From assembly GCA_902776435.1 (NCBI GenBank), contig CACYQB010000006.1, forward strand, positions 44,808 to 108,807: DNA of 64,000 nucleotides, read 5' to 3'. Positions 45,555 through 54,593 of this stretch are shown piece by piece (within the stretch, counting starts at the first letter, position 1; every line of letters starts with the position of its first letter). The translations under genes and the position numbers were made by a program. This DNA is from an uncultured Bacteroidales bacterium (GTDB lineage: Bacteria > Bacteroidota > Bacteroidia > Bacteroidales > Muribaculaceae). Below the pieces are notes generated by a model. It was given only the letters and a program-made list of their open reading frames with translations, searched no databases and had not been told where the DNA came from.

Positions 45555-46427
45555 ATGGAATACGTGTTTCATATCATCATTATGGTCTGCATCTACATCA
45601 TTCTGGTGTTGAGTGCTAACTTGACTATCGGTGTAGCCAATCTGCTGACCATGTGTCAAGCTGCATTCTATGGCATTGGCGCTTATATCGGAACATTATT
45701 CCTGATGCAGTTCAACTATTCGTTCGTCCTTATTGCCATTGTGGTGATGTTCTTTACTGGCGCTTTCAGTTTGCTGATATCATATGCCTCGGCACGACTG
45801 AAGGATGATTACTTTATCATTGCCACGATGGGATTCCAGTTGATTGTTTACACCATCCTGTATAACTGGACAGACGTGACGCGCGGACCGTACGGCATCC
45901 CTGGCATTCCAGGAATCAAGCTGCTTCGAATAATAGAGATTTCAGGTATCTATGGATACCTATGCTTATCTTTAGTAATGATGGCCATTGTTGTGTTACT
46001 CTTTCGGCACTTGATAAACTCTCCTTTTGGCCGAGCATTGAATGCAGTGCGCGCCGACGAAATGACGGCACAGGCTTTAGGCCGCAACACAATACGGTTG
46101 AAGTCAATGGCATTTTTCATCTCTGCTGCATTTACAGGATTGGCCGGCACCATCTACGCCTCCTATGTTAGCTACATTGATCCCACCAGTTTCACTCTTG
46201 ATGAGAGCATCTTCATCATCAGCGCACTGTTTATTGGTGGCATCGGGAACACGAAAGGGCCAGTTCTGGGTGCCGTCTTTGTCGTATTGCTGCCCGAGCT
46301 GCTGAGATTTGTCGGGCTTCCTGACTCTATAGCTGCCAATCTTCGACAAATCATCTATGGATTGGCGCTAATACTTGTAATGTTTTACCGTCCCCAAGGC
46401 ATCTTGGGCAAAACAATATTGAAGTAG
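45555..46427 (+). CDS. livM: Operon B: LivM-type ABC permease
   Basis: The 290-residue protein pairs with LivH. Visible features are LSANLTIGVANLLTMCQAAF, RLKDDYFIIATMGFQ, TRGPYGIPGIPGIKL, GRALNAVRADEMTAQALGRN and IIVALFIGGIGNTKGPVLGA-like ending sequences, all typical of LivM. It starts three bases after livH ends. Confidence 0.9.
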   Translation: MEYVFHIIIMVCIYIILVLSANLTIGVANLLTMCQAAFYGIGAYIGTLFLMQFNYSFVLIAIVVMFFTGAFSLLISYASARLKDDYFIIATMGFQLIVYTILYNWTDVTRGPYGIPGIPGIKLLRIIEISGIYGYLCLSLVMMAIVVLLFRHLINSPFGRALNAVRADEMTAQALGRNTIRLKSMAFFISAAFTGLAGTIYASYVSYIDPTSFTLDESIFIISALFIGGIGNTKGPVLGAVFVVLLPELLRFVGLPDSIAANLRQIIYGLALILVMFYRPQGILGKTILK

Positions 46428-46431
46428 CGAC

Positions 46432-47223
46432 ATGATTTTGCGCCTAAAAGACATCCACATCAGCTTTACGAATGCTCATAACGAGACATTCGACCTGCTA
46501 CGTGGTGTCAACTTAGATGTCGAAAAAGGCAAGATCACAGCACTCATCGGCGGCAATGGGACGGGTAAAACCACCCTGTTCAACATCATTTCTGGCTTCG
46601 AGAAGAACTATAAAGGCAAGATAGAGTTCGAGGGACACGAAGTCAACTTCAAACGTATGCCTGCTTACAAAATCTCGATGGAGGGCATTGGCCGTCTATT
46701 TCAGGACGGACAACTCATGAGTGGCTTAACTCTGATGGAGAACATGAAATTGGCATCCAATGACACAACTGGAGAGATACCCTTCGTATCCCTGCTCTTT
46801 CCCAACAGATACAAACAGGCTGAATTGAAAAAAGAGGCTCAAGCACGTGAAATTCTCACACGAATTTTCGGTGAAAATAACAAGTACCTGTCCTTACTTA
46901 ACCAGGATGCATCTGCTTTCTCGTATGGAGAACAACGGCTGCTGTCACTGGCAAGAATGCTGATGGGTGGAGACAGACTGCTACTGCTTGACGAACCGAC
47001 GTCTGGCGTTCATCCGCAATATATCAACACCATAGCGCAGATTATCAGGGAAATGAAAGAAAGGGAAGGGCTAACGGTGCTACTCATTGAACACAACATG
47101 CATTTTGTCAGAGAAGTGGCAGACACCTGTGCCTATCTTGACGAGGGTGTTATAGCTGAGGTGGGACCAACAAACGTGGTGCTTGGCAACCAAAAAGTGC
47201 GTAACAGTTATTTAGGTCTATGA
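46432..47223 (+). CDS. livG: Operon B: LivG-type ABC ATPase
   Basis: The 263-residue ATPase has Walker A GGNGTGKTT near residue 40, a signature FSYGEQRLLSLARML and Walker B LLLLDEPTSGVHP, followed by the H-loop IEHNM. The longer spacing before the signature than in LivF is usual for LivG. The stop overlaps the livF start (ATGA). Confidence 0.92.
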   Translation: MILRLKDIHISFTNAHNETFDLLRGVNLDVEKGKITALIGGNGTGKTTLFNIISGFEKNYKGKIEFEGHEVNFKRMPAYKISMEGIGRLFQDGQLMSGLTLMENMKLASNDTTGEIPFVSLLFPNRYKQAELKKEAQAREILTRIFGENNKYLSLLNQDASAFSYGEQRLLSLARMLMGGDRLLLLDEPTSGVHPQYINTIAQIIREMKEREGLTVLLIEHNMHFVREVADTCAYLDEGVIAEVGPTNVVLGNQKVRNSYLGL

Positions 47224-47924
47224 GCGTGATACTGAACATAAAAGACTTATCGGGCGGATATCAAGAGGACGTTGATATCCTGATGGGAGTCTCTATGGAT
47301 GTTCAGAAGGGCGAGGCGGTCGGCATCCTTGGCCTTAACGGATCTGGCAAGTCCACGCTGGGAAAGGCTATCATGAACATGATACCCATCCGCTATGGAG
47401 AAGTGTTCTTTGAGGGTAATAACGTTTCCAGTCTGACCACCAGCCAACTCTCACATTGCGGCATATCTATTATGCAGCAAGGCGGCAAAGTCTTTAAGAC
47501 TCTCTCTGTTTGGGACAACCTGCAACTGGCGTTGTCAAAGCAACCCAAAGAAACTCTCGATAGACTCAAGAGCATCATACCCATACTTCAGAGGCCCAAA
47601 CGGCAGTTACAACGGCTCATGGCTGACAAACTCAGCGGGGGACTAAAACATCAGCTCTCCCTTGCAATGACACTTTCCACTAACCCTCGCCTCGTCATTC
47701 TCGACGAGCCAAGTGCTGGACTCTCCCCTATTGCTGTCCAAGAATTGTATGAAATACTACACGACGTTAGGGAAACATTCGGCATTACTATCATCCTGAT
47801 CGAACAGAACATCGCTTCTGCCATTGAATTCTGCGACAGGCTCTTCTTAATGGAACAGGGTGAATTGAAGATTCAATTAGACCCTAATGACAAAGAACAA
47901 ATTGATAATATATTTTTTAGATAA
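47220..47924 (+). CDS. livF: Operon B: LivF-type ABC ATPase
   Basis: The 234-residue ATPase has Walker A GLNGSGKST, signature LSGGLKHQLSLAMTL, Walker B LVILDEPSAGLSP and the H-loop residue replaced by IEQNI, as is common in LivF. It completes the ATPase pair of the importer. Confidence 0.92.
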   Translation: MSVILNIKDLSGGYQEDVDILMGVSMDVQKGEAVGILGLNGSGKSTLGKAIMNMIPIRYGEVFFEGNNVSSLTTSQLSHCGISIMQQGGKVFKTLSVWDNLQLALSKQPKETLDRLKSIIPILQRPKRQLQRLMADKLSGGLKHQLSLAMTLSTNPRLVILDEPSAGLSPIAVQELYEILHDVRETFGITIILIEQNIASAIEFCDRLFLMEQGELKIQLDPNDKEQIDNIFFR

Positions 47925-47933
47925 CAGAAGAAT

Positions 47934-49052
47934 ATGAAACGTTTAATTTTATTAATTGTTGCTTTAGTTCTTGTTGCATTGGCTTTTCTTTACACAACTC
48001 AATGCAATAAGAATAAGAAAGTAGAAGTGGTCAAGATTGGCATCGATCTTCCACTCACTGGCAACTATGCCTATTGGGGCAACGAGTTTAAAGAAGGTGC
48101 CGAGATATTCGCATCTAGTGCCGAAGGACTTGAGGTTATTTTCGAGGACAACCATGGCAAACCTAACGATGCCGTCTCGGCCGCCAACAAGCTACTGAAA
48201 ATAAGTAAAGTAGATGCTTTTGTATCTCTTTTTGCTCCCTTTAGTTTCCCGCTACGGGACATTGCCGAGAAAGCAAATGTGCCATTTATCTCGACTTTTA
48301 ATTCATCAACAAGTTTTACAACAGATTATTCTTATTGCTATTCAGACTTCGCCACTCATGATACGCAATTACCTCTTCTTGTGAAATTCATAACGGACTC
48401 TATGCAATTAAAGAGAGGTCTTTACCTTTGCGTAAATGATGATTACGGCGTGGACGGTGCAAAGGTATTGTCGCAACTGCTAAAAGAAAAGAATATCTCT
48501 ATTTCAGGAGAATACTTTAATACTGGTGAATCAGAGTTTAGGAATTTCTTTGCAAAATCGCTGAATGACAGTGTGGAGTTTGTCTTCGTTATAGCACGAG
48601 ACCGCGACCTTATCAACGCTGTAAATCAGATAAGAGAGAGAAACAAAGATCTGTTGATTTTGGGCGTGGGATCATTTGATGCACCTGTCGTTTGGGAAGG
48701 CATCTCTACAGAAAATCAGGCCAATATCATATTCGCCAGCTCTTATTTCGAGAAGGATTATAACGATGAATCCAAAGCTTTTTATGAAGAATTCTACAAA
48801 CGCAATCAACGCGATCCTAATTATCCCGCAATTTTTGGCTACACGATTTGCCAATACCTTTCCCAAGCAATTTCTGACGCCAAGAAGAAAAATGTGCCAC
48901 TCACAGATATATTGAATACTCTCAATTATCAGAGCATCAGGGGTAATATTATCATGCAGGCAAACCACATGATTTATAGCTCTATCGCCATTTACAAGCG
49001 AGAGAATGACACCTCTGTGCCATTGTCCATCGAGAAAGAACCGCACAATTAA
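47934..49052 (+). CDS. Operon B: type I periplasmic ligand-binding protein (LivJ/K-like)
   Basis: The 372-residue product has an N-terminal hydrophobic segment (LILLIVALVLVALAFLYTTQ) and then a periplasmic-binding fold of type I: KIGIDLPLTGNYAYWGNEFKEG, NDAVSAANKLLKISKVDAFVS, YLCVNDDYGVDGAKVLSQLL and a late AIFGYTICQYLSQAI. The cysteine after the hydrophobic segment is preceded by TTQ, which is not a normal lipobox, so it may be an uncleaved membrane anchor. It probably captures an amino acid or similar small ligand for LivHMGF, or signals to the kinase downstream. Confidence 0.85.
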   Translation: MKRLILLIVALVLVALAFLYTTQCNKNKKVEVVKIGIDLPLTGNYAYWGNEFKEGAEIFASSAEGLEVIFEDNHGKPNDAVSAANKLLKISKVDAFVSLFAPFSFPLRDIAEKANVPFISTFNSSTSFTTDYSYCYSDFATHDTQLPLLVKFITDSMQLKRGLYLCVNDDYGVDGAKVLSQLLKEKNISISGEYFNTGESEFRNFFAKSLNDSVEFVFVIARDRDLINAVNQIRERNKDLLILGVGSFDAPVVWEGISTENQANIIFASSYFEKDYNDESKAFYEEFYKRNQRDPNYPAIFGYTICQYLSQAISDAKKKNVPLTDILNTLNYQSIRGNIIMQANHMIYSSIAIYKRENDTSVPLSIEKEPHN

Positions 49053-49074
49053 TTAACCACATATTTTAAAAGGG

Positions 49075-49734
49075 ATGGAATCTAACGATTATTCATACAA
49101 GAGAGATTGGAATCAAATATATACCAGTCATTTCGATGGGTTATACAATCTTCCATGGCTTGGAGTAAATTTTGAAAAAGAATTAATTGAATTTATTGAT
49201 TCCATCCCGCGGGATGCCCGCATTATTGACATTGGTTGTGGTGATGGTTCACTTTGTAAACATCTGGCATCTCTAGGTTTCACAGATGTATTAGGGATTG
49301 ATGTTTCCGACTTGCTGATTTCACGGGTGAAGGAGTCAAATCAATCTGGCGCCGTTTTTCAAGTGATGGATGCCTTTGATTTGCCTGATGACGAGAAATA
49401 TGACGTCGTGTTCTGTCGATTGCTTTTGCATCACATGGTGCCAATAGATAAATTGCGCTTATTGAAAAAGCTTAATGCGATTCTAAAACCAGACGGAGGG
49501 CTGTTATACCTCTCATTCCTATCTAGTTATCAATCTAAACTACCCTTCAAAGAGAGGCTGAGTTACTTTACCGAGGAGCATCGCGTAATGATGTACAACC
49601 CACAACATGTTAAAGATACATTACGGGACTTGGGGCTATCAAAGCCCGAAAAGGAAGAGCAACTAGAGATAGTCAAAGGACAGTATCGCGAACAGTATCA
49701 TTTGTTAATCTATAAGAAAACAGCAAATAGCTAA
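49075..49734 (+). CDS. Operon B: class I SAM-dependent methyltransferase
   Basis: The 219-residue soluble protein has motif I IIDIGCGDGSLCKHL, an acidic end of strand two in GIDVSD, VFQVMDAFDLPD, and a motif IV region YDVVFCRLLLHHM followed by LKPDGGLLYLSFL. The pattern is that of small-molecule or protein methyltransferases, not DNA methylases (no NPPY or PC motif). The substrate is unknown. It sits between the importer and the kinase-like gene. Confidence 0.85.
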   Translation: MESNDYSYKRDWNQIYTSHFDGLYNLPWLGVNFEKELIEFIDSIPRDARIIDIGCGDGSLCKHLASLGFTDVLGIDVSDLLISRVKESNQSGAVFQVMDAFDLPDDEKYDVVFCRLLLHHMVPIDKLRLLKKLNAILKPDGGLLYLSFLSSYQSKLPFKERLSYFTEEHRVMMYNPQHVKDTLRDLGLSKPEKEEQLEIVKGQYREQYHLLIYKKTANS

Positions 49735-49746
49735 ACAACAGACGAT

Positions 49747-52700
49747 ATGGGGAATTCAGAAAATTATCAAACAAAGATTCAAGAAATCAAAGCAGAAATC
49801 AATAAAAAAGAATCTGTTGGTGAAATTCTTGATTTTATAGACAATTGTATCAATAATGGCGATTCCGACGTCCTCGTGTTTTCAATGGCCCTCGATGCAA
49901 TCTCTTCCAGATTGTATATACGAGGTAATGAAGACCAAGAAGCAGCCCCGCTCGTGGATCTGGACGATTTTACCAATGATGATCAAAACGGATATTTTGA
50001 CCGGATTTTTGAGCTGGCATCAAAGTTGATTTTCAAACTGATCGATGAGCCCGATTGGAATATCATATTAAAGATGGATGTTCATAACGAAAGTAACGGA
50101 CTCAGCAAATTTTCCGTCGTATCCCAGAACAAAGAATCTGGGGATGTTATCGTGCATTATAAGGAAGCAATAAACAGCAAAGCCTTTACTTTGTTTTCCA
50201 ATTACAAACGTTTTTGTTATAGACAATGTGACGCTAAAGCGCTCTCAAGACCTCAAATATACTCAGTTCATAAAGAGTTTGCTGACGATAAGGCTCTTCG
50301 TTTTATCTCTTACACGAATAATAACGAGGAAAAGAAGTTAAACAAATATTTCTCTTGCTCAAATCCTGTCACCGTTGACAGTTCAAGCGCAAATGATCCT
50401 GGACAAAAACTTTTCTTACAGTTTATTAAATGCACATTAGATAATCTCTTGCCTGAAAATGGTAAAAGCAATATAAATCAATCGTTTTACGATTACTGCA
50501 GGAATGTATTCGATGACGATACTAAAAGAGATAGACTCAGACGCCAGACACCACACTCATTCTCTTTTATCAATATTGGTATTCCCGGTTTTGAGTCTTG
50601 GGCCACTTTGATGATTGAGGGACTTAAAGAAGAAAAGAGTGAGGCCAATTGCGTATATAACAGATTCTTTGATGGAGATTTAGATCGCCCTATTCTGGCT
50701 CAAATTAATAGCATTATCTCTATCATAAAAAAGATTGATGACGAATATAACGATGCCCGTAATAAACAACGAGTAAAAAATGAGGCCAAAAAGTCGGCCA
50801 AAGCCGCCATCATGTCCCGCAACATGAGCCACAACCTGGGAAGTCATGTCATGTCCTATCTGAAACATCAGTTAAGTAGCATGCCTGCTATTCTGCACAA
50901 AGACAGTCAAGTACTTTTTAACGTAGATGCCCTGTTGGATAAAACCTATGGCGGAGATAGCGACAAACAATATCCAGACGACAAGATTCAGACGCCCTTC
51001 CTGTTGGGTATGGGACGCTTTGTGGCCTATCTCCAGGAACGCCAGGATTATATTGCGACCATTGCAACCGATTATATCCCTTACGGCGCACCTGTCAACC
51101 TCAAGGATGCTGTATATGATGAGTTAAATCCTGATTTAAGATACTTGAGGCATGGCAAATTCAAGAAATCAGATACTACGAAGACATCAGATACTACGAA
51201 GAAACCAGATGACACAAGAAATCGTCCATTCAACATCTTGCTGAACTATATCATCAAATCTGAAGGCTTTTCTCGTGAAAATATCAAAGATCCAAATCAA
51301 AATGACAGCAATAATGCGAGAGATATTATCTTCAAATTCTTGACTTATGATATCGATGGCAATCCACTCGTTTTCTCGGGTCTTGACAATAAAGAAAAAG
51401 ACAAGGATACAGCCACACAATCATCAGAAGACAACAAGACAGATATTGAAAATACTGCACAGAACGAGAACAAAAAGAAAGAGAATCCCGCCCTATCTGC
51501 CATGCGCAAGGTAAATTTCAGTTTACCAGGTGGCTTGGTAGGACGCCAAGCATTATTTTCAATTTTCGAAAATATTATGCGAAATGCCGCAAAACACGGC
51601 AGAACCAGTGAACTTGCCGGTGGTTTGGAATTCACTCTTGATGTGATTCCTTTAAGGAATTTTGCCAAGGATGAAAATGGCAACTATCTAGGAACCAAGA
51701 TTGAGGAGCGCGTTTCCGATTCTAAATGGCGCAATCTCTACGAGAACTCGCTTGACATTAATTCTCAATATCTATTGACGGTGACCGACAATCTAACGTA
51801 TCAAGAAACTCAGAAACTACGCGATAGGCTTCTTAATGGTCTTGAAGAAGATTACATTGATCTTGAAGACGACTTCAAGATGAAATCCACCAACAAGGGA
51901 TTGAAGGAAATACGCATATCTGCAGCATGGATGCGTGGCGAGACTAACGAGGATAAGTATTACAGGTATCATGATCAGACAAAAGACCAACCCAAGAAAT
52001 TAGCTCCACTGATCGGAGTAGAGTTTACTGAATCTGACCACTTGCGATATATGATTTGCCTGCCAAGGGAAAGGTTTGCAACTATCCTTATTGATGACTC
52101 CTTTAATACGATAGATAAAGAGCTATTCAATCGTTTGTATCAAATCGCTCCTAATGACTGGGAAATCAAAGACAATGATTTGAAAATTCCTGCGCACTTT
52201 ATCATCTGTAGCCAGGACAAATACGATACCTTGAGGCCCCAAACCTCTAATAGACTCATGGTCTGGAAAAACTTAGAAAAAGTCAAGTTCAGCGAATTGA
52301 TGAAAAAATCAGATGATGAGTTCATTGAAGAAATGAAAAATATAATTGGCCAATGTTTCTACGGGATAAAAAAAGAAACAGAAGCGAATCCACCCATCTA
52401 TATTTGGGATGAAACGGCCTTCAATGCTCATTCCGGGCAGGAGGATCTGCCTGATCAACTGATAAAGCTGTTTTCATCTGATGGAGACCCTCGTAATGCC
52501 CAGATCGCTTATCGTTACCATCACTCATCGGAAACGGAATTCATGTCATTTTGGGATAAAAAAATAAATAATGATGCATACGATAACATTAGCTACATTG
52601 ATGAAATAACCGGAGATAATTCATCGGACCGATTGGTCAGGAGAGAGCCTCTGACAAAGATGTGGTATTACTCACACCTCTATGCATTGAAAAAGAAAGT

Positions 52701-53583
52701 CGCTATCTTTGATGAGCGCATCTTTGAGATGATTCATGGCATTAAAGAGGAGGTGTTCAAGTCAACACCTGAAGACGTCCAAAAGATTATTCTTGACTTA
52801 GAATCCAATCCTGTTGAAACTGAAGACGCATTACATGAAATCGTCCGTAAAATAAATGATACTTGCAATAATTTTCTTTGGGAATACGATGATAATATAG
52901 AACAAGAATTATCAGAAGATGATTGGCAAGAAGGATTAAATAACTTTCTAATCGATAAGATGAATGAATACAACAGCAGTGGAAAATCCAATAATTATAA
53001 AGGCATTTTCTATAGTTTGAAGGGTGTGGAGATTTTTACTGTCGTTTCGGCCAAAGGTGCTAATAACCGATTCTATATTATTGGTCGCCTTGACAATCTT
53101 CCAAAAGTACTTGGCTCTGGTGAACCTTATGGATGTTTAGTTGGAAAAATTGGTGAAATCTATCTTGACGGTGGGCAATGCAAGATATCGATTGATGATA
53201 TTTACAAGGATAGGTTTGATTACATTTCCGTTCACCAAGGCATTTTAGATAAAATATATCAAAGTTTCGGCTTCAAGGCTGATAATAGTTCATCAGACAA
53301 AGAGGCCATCCAGAAAACTAAAGAAAAACATCGCCAGGGCAAACTATCAGTGACAAAAGAGTTATTTGATAAACTCATGAGTCATGAAGCAGACAACAAT
53401 AACCTTAGAGCTATAGGTGACTATTTGCCCTGCTTCATCATCCACTCGGGCCGTGCTAAGCCTTCCGAAGACGATATGCCCCAACGACAACCATTTGTTC
53501 AGTATGCAGCTTTGGAGCATGGTGTTCAAGACTGTAAGTTCTCCCTTGTGGAATTGCTGGATTATGCTAGATATGAAGAATAA
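49747..53583 (+). CDS. Operon B: 1278-residue histidine-kinase-like protein
   Basis: The product is soluble, with no membrane span. Residues 1 to about 350 are not recognised. A dimerisation-like helix has an H-box-like MSRNMSHNLGSH with H362. The ATP-binding domain shows an N-box FENIMRNAAKHG (E608, N609, N613), a D-box-like YLLTVTDNL and a G-box-like TNKGLKEIRISAAWMRGE. About 100 extra residues, low-complexity and charged, lie between H-box and N-box. The C-terminal 500 residues are unusual, with ILIDDSFN (about 783), VAIFDERIFE (about 989) and FIIHSGRAKPS (about 1232), and might be degenerate receiver-like or other Rossmann-type domains. It likely phosphorylates the REC protein two genes downstream. 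Confidence 0.75.
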   Translation: MGNSENYQTKIQEIKAEINKKESVGEILDFIDNCINNGDSDVLVFSMALDAISSRLYIRGNEDQEAAPLVDLDDFTNDDQNGYFDRIFELASKLIFKLIDEPDWNIILKMDVHNESNGLSKFSVVSQNKESGDVIVHYKEAINSKAFTLFSNYKRFCYRQCDAKALSRPQIYSVHKEFADDKALRFISYTNNNEEKKLNKYFSCSNPVTVDSSSANDPGQKLFLQFIKCTLDNLLPENGKSNINQSFYDYCRNVFDDDTKRDRLRRQTPHSFSFINIGIPGFESWATLMIEGLKEEKSEANCVYNRFFDGDLDRPILAQINSIISIIKKIDDEYNDARNKQRVKNEAKKSAKAAIMSRNMSHNLGSHVMSYLKHQLSSMPAILHKDSQVLFNVDALLDKTYGGDSDKQYPDDKIQTPFLLGMGRFVAYLQERQDYIATIATDYIPYGAPVNLKDAVYDELNPDLRYLRHGKFKKSDTTKTSDTTKKPDDTRNRPFNILLNYIIKSEGFSRENIKDPNQNDSNNARDIIFKFLTYDIDGNPLVFSGLDNKEKDKDTATQSSEDNKTDIENTAQNENKKKENPALSAMRKVNFSLPGGLVGRQALFSIFENIMRNAAKHGRTSELAGGLEFTLDVIPLRNFAKDENGNYLGTKIEERVSDSKWRNLYENSLDINSQYLLTVTDNLTYQETQKLRDRLLNGLEEDYIDLEDDFKMKSTNKGLKEIRISAAWMRGETNEDKYYRYHDQTKDQPKKLAPLIGVEFTESDHLRYMICLPRERFATILIDDSFNTIDKELFNRLYQIAPNDWEIKDNDLKIPAHFIICSQDKYDTLRPQTSNRLMVWKNLEKVKFSELMKKSDDEFIEEMKNIIGQCFYGIKKETEANPPIYIWDETAFNAHSGQEDLPDQLIKLFSSDGDPRNAQIAYRYHHSSETEFMSFWDKKINNDAYDNISYIDEITGDNSSDRLVRREPLTKMWYYSHLYALKKKVAIFDERIFEMIHGIKEEVFKSTPEDVQKIILDLESNPVETEDALHEIVRKINDTCNNFLWEYDDNIEQELSEDDWQEGLNNFLIDKMNEYNSSGKSNNYKGIFYSLKGVEIFTVVSAKGANNRFYIIGRLDNLPKVLGSGEPYGCLVGKIGEIYLDGGQCKISIDDIYKDRFDYISVHQGILDKIYQSFGFKADNSSSDKEAIQKTKEKHRQGKLSVTKELFDKLMSHEADNNNLRAIGDYLPCFIIHSGRAKPSEDDMPQRQPFVQYAALEHGVQDCKFSLVELLDYARYEE

Positions 53584-53610
53584 AGTGCTTTATCAAAAAA
53601 TCAATGTGTC

Positions 53611-54588
53611 ATGGAAGATAAGATAATAGTAATCTTCTCAACTCATATTTTGAAAGAAGAAGGAAAGCTCTTTGATGAAAACGTCATAGAGACGGTCTTT
53701 ACCCCTGTTCCCTATCATGTGTTTGAGGCTATAGCATTCAAGCACGCTCTTAAAACGATGGTTATTAACGATGAGATCAATCACAAATTATCTAATTTGT
53801 TAAAAGAAAAATTAGCAGAAGAGCGTCCAGACAACCCAGAATCAGATTCTTTTAAGAAACAAAAAGAAATAAATAAAAACAAATCGTGGAATGACTATAT
53901 ATCACAGAGAATCAATAAGGTCTTGCAAAAGATAAGAGAGAATAAAACAGATGAGTCAACCTTGTTGTCTTGGATTTCTTTTTGGAATCTGAAGGATGAT
54001 CTAAAAGCTATACCCACTTCTGTAAACACAGAAGTAAGGGCTTATCCTTTAAAGCTAAAAGATCAAGATGTGTTTGCGATTAAATCATTAGAGGAAAACG
54101 AACAAGAAAACTGCGACAGGAACTGTAAGAGTAAGTGGATAAAAGCTTTAGTTGACTTCGCTAAAGATTATTCAAGCGGATTACAGATGAAATTATATCT
54201 TGTTTTGCATGACAAGGACTTATCAGGATATCGTGGTGAAGATGCATATGTGTGCTCTCCGAAAGAATCCCAAAATCTTTCAGGTATAGATAATTGCACT
54301 GTTATTTTCTTTGCTCATACTACAAACTGGTTTGTTGACATTTTAACAAGACCTTTAGGTTTAGGTCAGCGCAATATTTGTAGCGAAATAGAACTGGCCA
54401 TAAAGAATTATAAGGATATTGAGACTAAAAAGAGAGATTCCAATGAATGGATCAATAAAATGACAAATTTGAAACCCGAAGATTTCTCAAAGCTAATCGC
54501 TCTCAATCAAGAGCTAAATAAGCGAAATAAAACTCTTCATCAATTACTAAATACTGGAGTCGATGCAACTCCCAATAACCAACAATAA
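53611..54588 (+). CDS. Operon B: soluble protein of unknown function (325 aa)
   Basis: The product is not recognised. It opens with a beta strand (KIIVIFSTHIL), has a charged helical middle (about residues 60-125) and a later region with MKLYLVLHDKDLSGYRG and CTVIFFAHTTNW that looks like an alpha/beta fold. No catalytic motif is clear. Its place between the kinase-like and receiver-like genes suggests a role in the same signalling unit. Confidence 0.65.
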   Translation: MEDKIIVIFSTHILKEEGKLFDENVIETVFTPVPYHVFEAIAFKHALKTMVINDEINHKLSNLLKEKLAEERPDNPESDSFKKQKEINKNKSWNDYISQRINKVLQKIRENKTDESTLLSWISFWNLKDDLKAIPTSVNTEVRAYPLKLKDQDVFAIKSLEENEQENCDRNCKSKWIKALVDFAKDYSSGLQMKLYLVLHDKDLSGYRGEDAYVCSPKESQNLSGIDNCTVIFFAHTTNWFVDILTRPLGLGQRNICSEIELAIKNYKDIETKKRDSNEWINKMTNLKPEDFSKLIALNQELNKRNKTLHQLLNTGVDATPNNQQ

Positions 54589-54593
54589 CAGTC

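Noticed and set aside
44682-47924. A plain housekeeping branched-chain amino acid importer
   Set aside because: The permease and ATPase calls stand, but the tight linkage to kinase-like, receiver-like and unknown membrane proteins argues that the importer is part of a larger unit.
49075-49734. A restriction-modification methylase
   Set aside because: The motif order and the lack of NPPY/PC motifs point to a small-molecule or protein methyltransferase; no restriction enzyme is adjacent.
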